NCBI GenBank assembly: GCA_964448105.1
Contig: CAYUVK010000052.1
Location: 1-34,476 of the forward strand
DNA length: 34,476 bases
Origin: CAVQBP01 sp964448105
GTDB taxonomy: Bacteria > Bacteroidota > Ignavibacteria > Ignavibacteriales > Ignavibacteriaceae
Direction of reading: 5' to 3'
Shown here: positions 17,086 to 24,646 of the stretch, piece by piece
How positions within the stretch are numbered: position 1 is the first letter of the stretch
Layout: each line of letters opens with the position of its first letter
Program-made: the position numbers and the translations under genes
Notes under the pieces: generated by a model
Database searches by the model: none
What the model saw: the letters and a program-made list of their open reading frames with translations, nothing else
What the model was told of the DNA's origin: nothing

Positions 17086-18206
17086 TTTATCATCCCGATT
17101 ATAAAAAATATGATCTTGGTCCAAGCCATCCTTTTAATCCTGTTCGTGCAGAAATAGTGCTTGATTTCTTAAACAGAACAGGATGTTTAAAAGAACCCTT
17201 AAAACCGGAACCGGTATCCGCCTTAGAATTAACCGTTGTGCATGACGAATCATATATTCATATAGTGGAGACTGTAAGCTGCGGAGAAAATTTACAGAAT
17301 GCTGAAGATTATGGTTTAGGGAATTTAGATAATCCTATAGTTAAAGGAATGGCGGATGGTGCACGTTTACAAATTGGCGGTACGGTCTTAGGAGCAAGAC
17401 TTCTTATTGAAAATAAGTTTAATAAAGTTTTGCAGCTTGGAGGGGGATTTCATCATGCACATCGAAATTTTGCTGCTGGTTTTTGTATTTATAATGATCT
17501 TGCACTAGCTATTAAAGAAATGATAAAAAAAGGCTGGCATATTGCCTATTTAGATCTTGATGTTCATCATGGTGATGGAGTTCAGGAAATATTTTATTCC
17601 GATGAAAACGTTATGACAATATCTATACACGAATCAGGAGAATATTTATTTCCAGGGACCGGCTGGCTTCATGAACTTGGAAACAGCATGGGACGATCCT
17701 TAAAATTAAATGTTCCGTTGGAACCTTTTACAGAAGGTGGTTCTTACCTGGAAATTATCGATGGTATTGTTGAACCGGCATTAAAATGGTTTAAACCGGA
17801 TGCACTCATAGTTCAGGCGGGTGCTGATGCACACTTTTCAGATCCTTTAGCCGATCTTATGTTGACTACTCAGGATTTTGAAAAAGCTTATAGGAGAGTA
17901 ATTGAATTAGTTGATCAATACTGCAATGGAAAAGTATTGTTTACTTTAGGGGGTGGTTATTCGATTACCGCTACTCCCAGGATATGGATAATACTCTACT
18001 TAATTTTATTCGGTCTAAAAATCCCTGACAAATTACCGGAAGACTGGAGGATATATTGGCAGGAGAAAATAAAAAAAGAATTACCTGAATTTTTGCATGA
18101 TTCCGTTCCTTCATTTAAACCCATACCGAGAAAGATAGAAATTGAGAAACATAATCGTGAATTGATCCAAAGATTAATGGATGCTGTTGCACTTTATTGG
18201 ATTTAA
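17073..18206 (+). CDS. acuC: AcuC-type zinc-dependent protein deacetylase (histone deacetylase superfamily)
   Basis: A 377-aa deacetylase using the ATG at 17073; an in-frame TTG 18 bases upstream exists but is unlikely because MCQIIYHPDY gives the usual N-terminus. Active-site features are complete: the His pair 127-128 in GGGFHHAHRN, zinc ligands Asp163 and His165 in DLDVHHGDG, Asp257 in FSDPL, and the catalytic Tyr296 in LGGGYS. In Bacillus, AcuC removes the acetyl group from Acs, restoring activity. It follows acuB with a 13-base overlap. Its probable target here is Acs K643, modified by the GNAT fusion protein two genes upstream. Confidence 0.92.
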   Translation: MCQIIYHPDYKKYDLGPSHPFNPVRAEIVLDFLNRTGCLKEPLKPEPVSALELTVVHDESYIHIVETVSCGENLQNAEDYGLGNLDNPIVKGMADGARLQIGGTVLGARLLIENKFNKVLQLGGGFHHAHRNFAAGFCIYNDLALAIKEMIKKGWHIAYLDLDVHHGDGVQEIFYSDENVMTISIHESGEYLFPGTGWLHELGNSMGRSLKLNVPLEPFTEGGSYLEIIDGIVEPALKWFKPDALIVQAGADAHFSDPLADLMLTTQDFEKAYRRVIELVDQYCNGKVLFTLGGGYSITATPRIWIILYLILFGLKIPDKLPEDWRIYWQEKIKKELPEFLHDSVPSFKPIPRKIEIEKHNRELIQRLMDAVALYWI

Positions 18207-18221
18207 CAATATAAAGAATTA

Positions 18222-18252
18222 TTCACTGATTGTGTAGTGAAGCATTTTTTAT
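18222..18252 (+). terminator. Weak terminator-like hairpin after acuC
   Basis: TTCACT (18222-18227) pairs with AGTGAA (18236-18241) around an 8-nt loop, followed by GCATTTTTTATT. The stem is only 6 bp, so termination may be partial and the methyltransferase gene could still be read through. Confidence 0.35.
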
Positions 18253-18320
18253 TCAACACATTTATAATAATTTATGTAATAAATTTTTCTTCATTTATAA
18301 AACTAAAGGGATAATTTTTT

Positions 18321-18866
18321 ATGGTAAACGAAAGAGTATATAATCAAAAGATTAATAAATTACGCTCTCCCAATAGAATTAAATTAATAGAAATTGAAAG
18401 AGTTGTTGAATTATCTTTAGAAAATATTAGAATCAAAAATGTTCTAGATGTAGGAACAGGAAGTGGATTATTCGCAGAAGCTTTTGCTTCAAAAAAACTG
18501 CAAGTAAATGGAATTGACATAAACCAAGAAATGATTGAAGCAGTTAAAGAAATTGTCCCGGGAGGAGAATTTCTGACTGCTCCGGCGGAATCAATTCCAT
18601 ATCCGGATAAATCTTTTGATTTAGTTTTTTTAGGTCATGTTTTACATGAAACCGATAGTCCTTTAAAAGCTCTAAGGGAGGCAAAGAGGGTAGCGAAAAA
18701 CAGAATTGTAATCCTTGAGTGGCCCTACATTGAAGAAGAAGCTGGACCGCCTTTACAACATAGAATAAGCCTTGAAAAAATTTCTGAGTTATCTTATAAA
18801 GCAGGGCTAAAAAATATTGAAATCTTTCAGCTTAAACACATGGTTTTAAATAGAATTGATATTTAA
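18321..18866 (+). CDS. Class I SAM-dependent methyltransferase
   Basis: A 181-aa protein of the methyltransferase 11 (UbiE-like) type. The SAM-binding motif VLDVGTGSGLF begins at about residue 40. The acidic end of strand 2 appears in NGIDINQEMIEA, and motif PYPDKSFDLVFLGHVLHE at about 94-111. Length is slightly short for the class, but N- and C-terminal elements are present. The substrate cannot be told. SD AAGGGAT precedes the ATG. It follows acuC by 114 bases and ends just before a strong bidirectional terminator. No evident link to acetate metabolism. Confidence 0.85.
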   Translation: MVNERVYNQKINKLRSPNRIKLIEIERVVELSLENIRIKNVLDVGTGSGLFAEAFASKKLQVNGIDINQEMIEAVKEIVPGGEFLTAPAESIPYPDKSFDLVFLGHVLHETDSPLKALREAKRVAKNRIVILEWPYIEEEAGPPLQHRISLEKISELSYKAGLKNIEIFQLKHMVLNRIDI

Positions 18867-18912
18867 GAAAAGTGTGTTAAAAGATATTTATTTTTAATTT
18901 TTTATCATTAAA

Positions 18913-18946
18913 AAAACCCGGTCCTGCATTTGCTAGACCGGGTTTT
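18913..18946. terminator. Bidirectional intrinsic terminator between the methyltransferase gene and glnA
   Basis: A perfect 11-bp inverted repeat (AAAACCCGGTC at 18913-18923, GACCGGGTTTT at 18936-18946) with a 12-nt loop lies between convergent genes. The flanking A and T runs give a U tract on both strands, so it can end both transcripts. Confidence 0.9.
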
Positions 18947-18965
18947 ATTTGAAATGAATAATTAT

Positions 18966-20399
18966 TTATACATCATAATACATTGTGAATTCAAACGGGT
19001 GAGGCTGTAAAGCCATTGGTTTGATCTCTTTATCTACTTTATATTTTATCCATGTTTCTATTACATCTTCTGTAAAGACATCACCTTTCAATAGAAATTC
19101 ATGATCGTCTGATAAGTTCTTTAAAGCTTCATTTAAACTGCCGGGAGTTGAAGGAACATTTACCAGTTCTTCCGGTTTCATATCGTAGATATCTTTATCA
19201 AGAGGGTCACCAGGATCGATTCTATTTATTACTCCATCTAATCCGGCCATCAGCATTGCGGAAAATGCAAGATATGGATTACATGAAGGATCAGGGCATC
19301 TAAACTCAACACGTTTTGCTTTAGGACTAGGAGAATACATAGGTATTCTTATTGAAGCACTTCTGTTCCTTTGTGAATAAGCTAAGTTAACAGGAGCCTC
19401 AAAACCAGGTACTAAACGTTTATATGAATTGGTTGTCGGGTTTGTAAAGGCAAGAAGTGAGCCTGCATGCTTTAGAAGTCCACCAATATAATAAAGAGCC
19501 ATTTCGCTTAAACCGGCATATCCCGAACCTGCAAATAAGGGTTTACCCCCCTTCCATAAACTTGTATGAACGTGCATACCGCTGCCGTTATCACCAAAAA
19601 TAGGTTTGGGCATATACGTGACGGTTCGACCATTTTTTTTTGCTGTATTTTTTACAATATATTTAAAAAGTAAAAGCTGATCCGCTGCTCTTAAAATAGG
19701 TTCAAAACGCAAATCAATTTCACATTGTCCTCCGCTTGCAACTTCGTGATGCTGAGCCTCAACATCAATCCCGGCATTAATTAAATTAGTTACCATTTCA
19801 TTTCTCAAATTCATCAACGAATCTGTAGGAGGAACAGGGAAATATCCTTCTTTATATCTAGGTTTATATCCTAAATTCGGAGATTCTTCCCTTCCGCTGT
19901 TCCATTTACCTTCAATGGAATCAACATAATAAAAACTGCTGTTTGGTTGCGAATCAAATCTTACATCATCAAAAACAAAAAATTCTGCCTCAGGACCAAA
20001 ATAAACAGTATCAGCAATACCTGTAGATTTCAAGTAAGCTGCCGCTTTCTGTGCTATGTTTCTAGGACACCTGGAATACTTTTCTTTAGTTGCTGGTTCA
20101 TATACATCACAAATTAAACTTATAGTGGGCTGCTCAATAAAGGTATCAACAAACATTGTGTTTGCATCGGGAATTATAAGCATGTCGGATTCATTAATAT
20201 TTTTCCACCCGCGAATTGAAGAACCATCAAATCCAAATCCATCTTCAAACGATCCTTTATTTAACTGTGATGATGGAACTGTAAAGTGCTGCCACTGACC
20301 GGGGAAATCCATAAACTTTAAATCGATAAACTTAATTTTATTTGATTGAACAAATTTTAATACTTGTTCTACAGCCGAAGGCGAAGTTGTTTTAGCCAT
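18966..20399 (-). CDS. glnA: Type I glutamine synthetase
   Basis: A 477-aa enzyme (E. coli 469) that forms glutamine from glutamate, ammonia and ATP in the cytoplasm as a dodecamer. Recognised motifs are GFDGSSIRGW (about 54-63), YFGPEAEFFVFDD, GSGMHVHTSLWKGGKPLF, and the C-terminal PHPFEFTMYYDV. DKDIYDMKPEE places Tyr405 at the position of the adenylylation tyrosine (E. coli Y397), so this is a GSI-beta enzyme that may be adenylylated. SD AAAGGAAA precedes the ATG. It lies 30 bases after an Lrp/AsnC regulator gene and is probably co-transcribed with it. Confidence 0.97.
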   Translation of the reverse strand: MAKTTSPSAVEQVLKFVQSNKIKFIDLKFMDFPGQWQHFTVPSSQLNKGSFEDGFGFDGSSIRGWKNINESDMLIIPDANTMFVDTFIEQPTISLICDVYEPATKEKYSRCPRNIAQKAAAYLKSTGIADTVYFGPEAEFFVFDDVRFDSQPNSSFYYVDSIEGKWNSGREESPNLGYKPRYKEGYFPVPPTDSLMNLRNEMVTNLINAGIDVEAQHHEVASGGQCEIDLRFEPILRAADQLLLFKYIVKNTAKKNGRTVTYMPKPIFGDNGSGMHVHTSLWKGGKPLFAGSGYAGLSEMALYYIGGLLKHAGSLLAFTNPTTNSYKRLVPGFEAPVNLAYSQRNRSASIRIPMYSPSPKAKRVEFRCPDPSCNPYLAFSAMLMAGLDGVINRIDPGDPLDKDIYDMKPEELVNVPSTPGSLNEALKNLSDDHEFLLKGDVFTEDVIETWIKYKVDKEIKPMALQPHPFEFTMYYDV

Positions 20400-20429
20400 A
20401 TTGTTTCCTTTTTTAATTAATGAAATGAT

Positions 20430-20876
20430 TTAAATATCAATTACTGTTGTTTCTTTTATTGTAGATAATACGAAAGTCGTCTTGGTAGACATTACTCCCG
20501 GCCAGGATTGAATATCTCCTAAAAGTTTTTCCAATGATTCACTATTTTTGACTATTGCTTTCAAAAGATGCGAGCCTTCACCTAAAACAGAATGACATTC
20601 GACAATTGAAGGTATTTTTTCTACACGGGTAATTAATCCTTTATAATGTTTTGATGATTCCATCATAACAAGAATATAAACCATTATATCATACCCAAAA
20701 GCTTTCTTATTTAGCTTTGTGTAATATCCTTCTATAATACCCCTTTCTTCAAGTTTATGTAACCGGTCACTTATAGAAGGAATAGACAAACCGGCAACCT
20801 CTGCTAGCTCGTTCCTTTTAGTACGCCCTTTTTGCTGTAAAATATTCAATATTTTAATATCTAAGTCATCAAGCAT
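20430..20876 (-). CDS. Lrp/AsnC-family transcriptional regulator
   Basis: A 148-aa regulator of standard family length. The N-terminal winged helix-turn-helix includes RNELAEVAGLSIPSISDRLHKLEERGII (about 20-48, quoted in two parts by its key residues). The C-terminal RAM ligand-binding domain spans about 65-148, with the typical VECHSVLGEGSHLLKAIV pattern. Lrp proteins sense amino acids and control nitrogen metabolism. Placement 30 bases upstream of glnA on the same strand suggests it controls glnA and itself, likely from the 156-base gap upstream of its start. Confidence 0.93.
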   Translation of the reverse strand: MLDDLDIKILNILQQKGRTKRNELAEVAGLSIPSISDRLHKLEERGIIEGYYTKLNKKAFGYDIMVYILVMMESSKHYKGLITRVEKIPSIVECHSVLGEGSHLLKAIVKNSESLEKLLGDIQSWPGVMSTKTTFVLSTIKETTVIDI

Positions 20877-21032
20877 AAATATCCTAAAATTTTAAGGGAT
20901 TTGATTTTTACTGACCCAAATATAAAGCCAGGTAACCTTTAAATCAAGGTGATTTACTAAATTATTTAAAAATTATACACGATAACTTTATTTTTTAAAT
21001 AATTGATATATGATTTCCTTATTTTATATAAA

Positions 21033-21875
21033 TTACGGATTTGCTGAACTATCACCAAGATTATTCAACTTTTTTATTCCATATGGCGTATAATATTTAC
21101 CTGCAATTTTTAATTTATTAAAAAGCTCTATATTTTTTTGAGGTCTTTCCTGAAGTTTATGATATAAGTGATACTGAACCGCAATGTTGTTTAATGATTT
21201 GATCCTGATTCCTATTCGTTCTAATCGAAATTGTATATCAGTATCTTCTCCGATGGAAGGTGCTTCGTACCTTTCATCAAATCCGTTTATTCTTAAAAGA
21301 TCTTCTTTGTAAATTGAAAAATTACAGCCTAAAAGTCCTCTCCTCTTTTTATTAAAAAAATCTCTCAAAAATTCATTTTTGAGATAAAGCCCTTTTTCAA
21401 CATCAAAAGATTCTCCGAAAATTCCATCAAATATTAATTTTATTTTTTCATGTTCAATAAATCCATTATTTATATTTTCAGGAGTTAGGAGTTCCGTATA
21501 CTTTTTTGAAAGATTGACCCTTCTCCCGGTTATGCAGAATCCTTCTTCTCTATTTTCAAAATGCTCTTTAACAAATTGCGGGTGTGGTACACAATCACCG
21601 TCAATAAATATTATATATTCTCTGTTTGATGCGATAATAGATTTATTCAGGATTTTATTTTTTCTAAAGCCTTTTTTCTCCTGCCAGAGATGAGTTAATT
21701 TAAAGGATACCTTTCTTGAAAGCTGTTCAATTTCGCTAACAATTTTTAAATCCGAGCCATCATCGGCAATAATTATTTCAAAAAAAGGAAAGGACTGTCT
21801 TTCTAATCCTGCTAACACTAATTTTAAATAATCAATTCTGTTGTAAAAGGAGATAATAACCGAAACATCAATCAT
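21033..21875 (-). CDS. Family 2 glycosyltransferase (GT-A fold)
   Basis: A 280-aa glycosyltransferase. The strand-loop DVSVIISFYNR starts at residue 3. ADDGSD (about 34-39) and FIDGDCVPHP (about 88-97) supply the acidic nucleotide-sugar and metal motifs. GCNFSIYKEDLLRINGFDERYEAPSIGEDTD, described here by its key GCNFS and GEDTD residues, is the galactosyltransferase-like C-terminal signature. I chose ATG at 21875 rather than an in-frame TTG at 21896 because a small reading frame ends one base before this ATG, giving a coupled stop-start. The sugar and acceptor are not determinable; surface polysaccharide or lipid glycan synthesis is the general role. Confidence 0.85.
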   Translation of the reverse strand: MIDVSVIISFYNRIDYLKLVLAGLERQSFPFFEIIIADDGSDLKIVSEIEQLSRKVSFKLTHLWQEKKGFRKNKILNKSIIASNREYIIFIDGDCVPHPQFVKEHFENREEGFCITGRRVNLSKKYTELLTPENINNGFIEHEKIKLIFDGIFGESFDVEKGLYLKNEFLRDFFNKKRRGLLGCNFSIYKEDLLRINGFDERYEAPSIGEDTDIQFRLERIGIRIKSLNNIAVQYHLYHKLQERPQKNIELFNKLKIAGKYYTPYGIKKLNNLGDSSANP

Positions 21876-21876
21876 C

Positions 21877-22035
21877 CTATTGCCCGTATCCTTCAATTAT
21901 TTTCTTACTCTCTTTTTTTTCCTTTTTACGATTATAGGCTTTTTTCTTCTTTTCAACTTTGGGAGGTTTTTGTGGAACAGGAATTCTTTTTTTCTTTTTT
22001 TCTATCAGGATTTTTTCCTGTTTGGATTTTGACAT
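21877..22035 (-). CDS. Small lysine-rich protein, possible real gene (52 aa)
   Basis: The minus strand reads ATG at 22035 through TAG at 21877-21879, giving 52 residues: MSKSKQEKILIEKKKKRI..., then PVPQKPPKVEKKKK..., ending IIEGYGQ. It holds 19 lysines and 2 arginines. The stop is separated by a single base from the ATG of the glycosyltransferase, a typical coupled arrangement. No good SD is visible (AAGTG just before the ATG). It may be a nucleic-acid- or membrane-binding peptide, or a leader that drives translation of the next gene. Its lysine content could also be a by-product of A-rich DNA, so confidence is limited. Confidence 0.45.
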   Translation of the reverse strand: MSKSKQEKILIEKKKKRIPVPQKPPKVEKKKKAYNRKKEKKESKKIIEGYGQ

Positions 22036-22070
22036 CACTTATTTAATTTTAAAAAATTCTTACTTCTATA

Positions 22071-22106
22071 TTTAAAATAAAAAGAGAGCGTAAATTACGC
22101 TCTCTT
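22071..22106 (-). terminator. Intrinsic terminator after rplS
   Basis: AAGAGAGCGT (22082-22091) pairs with ACGCTCTCTT (22097-22106) around a 5-nt loop. On the minus strand the stem is followed by TTTATTTT. It lies 18 bases beyond the rplS stop and closes the long minus-strand run of core genes. Confidence 0.85.
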
Positions 22107-22123
22107 AAAATAAGGATTTTTTA

Positions 22124-22465
22124 TTAGCTTTTGCTTTTGATTTTTGCAGCTTTACCGGAAAGTTTACGTAAGTAATAAAGTTTTGCTCTTCTTACGTTCC
22201 CTTCCTTAATAAGTTCAAGTTTTGCAATTTTCGGAGAATTAAACGGAAAGATTCTTTCTACTCCAACCCCGCTAGAAATTTTTCGCACCGTAAAAGTTTT
22301 AGTTAATCCTGAGCCTCTTACACTAATTACATCACCTTCAAACGGCTGAATTCTTTCTTTATCTCCTTCAATAACCCGTACATGTACTTTTACATGGTCT
22401 CCGGGATTAAAATTCGGAATATCCGATTTAAATTGATCTGGTAATATATTTTTTATGTTAACCAT
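22124..22465 (-). CDS. rplS: 50S ribosomal protein L19
   Basis: A 113-aa protein matching the usual L19 length. Recognisable segments are FNPGDHVKVHVRVIEGDKERIQ (key residues PGD and EGDKERIQ, about 20-40), FEGDVISVRGSG, FTVRKISSGVGVERIFPFNSP and RRAKLYYLRKLSGKAAKI near the C-terminus. L19 sits at the 30S-50S interface. SD GGAGA lies before the ATG. It is the last gene of the rpsP-khpA-rimM-trmD-rplS cluster, the order seen in many bacteria. Confidence 0.97.
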   Translation of the reverse strand: MVNIKNILPDQFKSDIPNFNPGDHVKVHVRVIEGDKERIQPFEGDVISVRGSGLTKTFTVRKISSGVGVERIFPFNSPKIAKLELIKEGNVRRAKLYYLRKLSGKAAKIKSKS

Positions 22466-22521
22466 ATTTTCTCCATAATTTTATCAATATTAGTATTTCG
22501 TCACTACTTAAAATATTTAAA

Positions 22522-22553
22522 TAAACCCAATCTCTTTAGAGAAATCGGGTTTA
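22522..22553 (-). other. Hairpin in the trmD-rplS gap
   Basis: TAAACCC (22522-22528) and GGGTTTA (22547-22553) pair, extended by a partly mismatched inner arm (AATCTC with GAGAAATC). It begins 28 bases beyond the trmD stop and lies 57 bases before rplS. Only a short interrupted T stretch follows on the minus strand, so it may act as a partial terminator or an RNA-processing site. Confidence 0.4.
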
Positions 22554-22580
22554 TAAATGGTATTACTTTTTTAAACAATA

Positions 22581-23255
22581 CTATGAATTATATTCCTTCC
22601 ATTTTTCCGTTAATTCTTTTGATTTTTCTTCCTTCCATTTTTTAATTTCTTTTTCATTCCCGGATAAAAGAACGTCGGGAACTTTCATCCCTTTATATTC
22701 TGCCGGTCTGGTGAAATAAGGAGCATCGATTATATCGCCATCCTGAAAAGAATCATTCAAAGCAGATTCACTATCATTTAGAACCCCGGGAATTAACCTA
22801 ACTACCGCATCAATAATTATTAAAGCAGGCAATTCGCCGCCGGTTAAAATAAAATTTCCAATTGATATTTCATCGGTTGCAAATCTTTCTCGTACCCTAT
22901 CATCAATCTCTTTATAATGACCAGCAACCAACATAAAATTATTGCAAAGAGAAAGTTTATTCGCGATCTTCTGATCAAAAATTTTTCCTTTTGGAGAAGT
23001 GAAAATAACATGATCATATTTTCTCTCCTGCTCTAATTTTTCAATACATTCAAAGAACGGTTCCGGTTTTAAGACCATACCGGGTCCACCACCAAAGGGC
23101 TTATCATCTATCTGTTTATGTTTATTATGGACATAATCTCTAAGATTATGAACATAAATACTTATTTTCTTTTTATCCTGTGCCCTTTTAATAATGCTGG
23201 TATTTAAAGGACTGATTAATAAATCCGGTACTGCAGTTATAATATCAATTCTCAT
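22581..23255 (-). CDS. trmD: tRNA (guanine-37-N1)-methyltransferase
   Basis: A 224-aa SPOUT enzyme that methylates G37 of tRNAs with SAM. The start at 23255 gives the classical N-terminus MRIDIITAVPDLL; an in-frame start 63 bases upstream would add an atypical hydrophobic leader, so I rejected it. Family motifs are KPFGGGPGMVLKPEP and the knot region DEISIGNFILTGGELPALII, here with the catalytic Asp in DEISIG. It overlaps the end of rimM by 11 bases, as expected for translationally coupled genes in this cluster. Confidence 0.95.
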   Translation of the reverse strand: MRIDIITAVPDLLISPLNTSIIKRAQDKKKISIYVHNLRDYVHNKHKQIDDKPFGGGPGMVLKPEPFFECIEKLEQERKYDHVIFTSPKGKIFDQKIANKLSLCNNFMLVAGHYKEIDDRVRERFATDEISIGNFILTGGELPALIIIDAVVRLIPGVLNDSESALNDSFQDGDIIDAPYFTRPAEYKGMKVPDVLLSGNEKEIKKWKEEKSKELTEKWKEYNS

Positions 23256-23757
23256 CGTAATCAATATTAGCATCAGGTGAAAGAATAAGTTTTTTTTCAG
23301 AAGGTTCAAATTTATCAATGAACTCTTTAACAGCAGGTATTAAAATTTCTTTACCATCTGCATCAATTACATAAACATCATTTGCAGGATATTTAAGAAC
23401 TTCAATAATTTTTCCAATTAAAACATTATTTCTAAAAACTAAGCTGCCTATAAGATCATGAATAAAATATTGATCCGCCGGAAGATTTATCACACTGCTT
23501 TCATCAACAAAAATATCTTTTCCTATTAATATCTCAACGTCTCTGTTGTTGTTAAAATTTTCAAATTTTAAAATGAAAAAATCCTTTTTCTTTTTAACTT
23601 CTTCTACATAAAATATTTTTTTTACTTCGAAAAATTCGATATACACCTTATGCAGATTAAAAAAACGTTCAGGGAAATCAGAATAAGAAAAAATCCTGAC
23701 AAATCCCTCTTTCCCAAAAGCAGATTGGATTTTGGCAATAAGAAAAAACTCCGGCAC
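23245..23757 (-). CDS. rimM: 16S rRNA processing protein RimM
   Basis: A 170-aa protein with the N-terminal RimM barrel (IAKIQSAFGKEGFVRIFSYSDFPERF, key residues G, KEG, VRI) and the C-terminal PRC-type barrel (about 95-165; YFIHDLIGSLVF, KYPANDVYVID, KEILIPAVKEFI). It binds S19 and helps mature the 30S subunit head. The start is GTG at 23757; no in-frame ATG is available nearby and the first residues MPEFFLIAKI fit the family. It begins 14 bases after khpA and overlaps trmD by 11 bases. Confidence 0.95.
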   Translation of the reverse strand: MPEFFLIAKIQSAFGKEGFVRIFSYSDFPERFFNLHKVYIEFFEVKKIFYVEEVKKKKDFFILKFENFNNNRDVEILIGKDIFVDESSVINLPADQYFIHDLIGSLVFRNNVLIGKIIEVLKYPANDVYVIDADGKEILIPAVKEFIDKFEPSEKKLILSPDANIDYDEN

Positions 23758-23771
23758 AAGGCATTAAATAA

Positions 23772-24005
23772 TTAATCTAATATTTCCAAAATTGCCCGTT
23801 TCCCATCCTTAGCTGCAATTGCAGTGAGTAGGGTACGCATTGCTTGAGCAGTTTTGCCCTGCTTACCAATAACCTTCCCAACATCATCTGCCTGTACTTT
23901 CAATGAAAGAATAACCTTATTTTCTTCAGGCATTTTTTCTTCAATTACTACATTGTCAGGATGATCCACTAAATGCTTCGCAATGAATTCAATGAATTCT
24001 TTCAT
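23772..24005 (-). CDS. khpA: KH-domain RNA-binding protein KhpA
   Basis: A 77-aa single KH-domain protein, the usual size for KhpA/YlqC. The GxxG RNA-binding loop is in VGKVIGKQGKTAQAMRTLL (about 42-60). A strong SD (AGGAGG) lies nine bases before the ATG. KhpA binds RNA, often with KhpB, and affects cell division and RNA turnover in Gram-positives. Its place between rpsP and rimM is the common conserved order. Confidence 0.93.
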   Translation of the reverse strand: MKEFIEFIAKHLVDHPDNVVIEEKMPEENKVILSLKVQADDVGKVIGKQGKTAQAMRTLLTAIAAKDGKRAILEILD

Positions 24006-24085
24006 AGGAACAAGCCTCCTAATTTAGAGCACGAGATTATTAAAAGTACAGAAGAATTACCTAAAAAAGCAAGAATTATAAATTC

Positions 24086-24598
24086 TTATTCTTTATTTGA
24101 AGCATTCTCGTCAGAAGCAGCGCCCTTTACTTCTGCTGTACTGTTTTCACTATTTTTTTCAGGCTCTTCTTGTGAAATATTATCAGTATTAGTAGTATTT
24201 TCAGTTTCAGTTTTGTCTGCAGTTTCAGGTTTTTCTGATGCTTTTTTCTTTTTACCCGTACTCTTCTTGCCCGAAGCCTCCTTCAGCTTTTCCCAATTAT
24301 TCAATTCATCTTGAATCTTTTCTTCAGAAAATCCTTTCTTTAAAAGATCTTTTTTTAAAGTTATACCTTTTTGTCTTAATAAGCTTTTTACAGTATCTGT
24401 TGGCTGCGCACCATTGTTCAGCCAGTAGAATATCCTGTCTTCTTTTAGATCAATCGTATGAGGATTGGTAAGTGGATTGTATAACCCGACTGCTTCAAGA
24501 AATTTTCCGTCTCTCGGCGATCTGGAATCTGCAGCAACAACTTTATAAATAGGCTGTTTCTTCTTACCCATTCTTCTCAATCTTAACTTTACTGCCAA
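24086..24598 (-). CDS. rpsP: 30S ribosomal protein S16 with long charged C-terminal tail
   Basis: A 170-aa protein. Residues 1-80 are standard S16 (VKLRLRRMGKKKQPIYKVV, ADSRSPRDGKFLE, GLYNPLTNP, GAQPTDTVKSLL). About 30 further residues look helical (FSEEKIQDELNNWEKLKE). The last 60 or so are low-complexity, rich in Lys, Glu, Thr, Asn and Ser, and probably disordered. Canonical S16 is about 80-90 aa; extended forms occur in Bacteroidota and relatives. S16 is needed for 30S assembly. It lies 48 bases after ffh and 80 bases before khpA. Confidence 0.96.
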   Translation of the reverse strand: MAVKLRLRRMGKKKQPIYKVVAADSRSPRDGKFLEAVGLYNPLTNPHTIDLKEDRIFYWLNNGAQPTDTVKSLLRQKGITLKKDLLKKGFSEEKIQDELNNWEKLKEASGKKSTGKKKKASEKPETADKTETENTTNTDNISQEEPEKNSENSTAEVKGAASDENASNKE

Positions 24599-24646
24599 AT
24601 TGTTTAACCTCCGTTATTCTCTAATTCTATTAATTAATTTAAAAAT

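Noticed and set aside
21876..21896. TTG start adding seven residues to the family 2 glycosyltransferase
   Set aside because: These bases code for the end of the small lysine-rich frame, and the ATG at 21875 sits in a tight stop-start junction.
23256..23318. 21-residue hydrophobic N-terminal extension of TrmD
   Set aside because: TrmD begins at MRIDIITAVPDLL; the extension lies within rimM codons in another frame and has no family counterpart.
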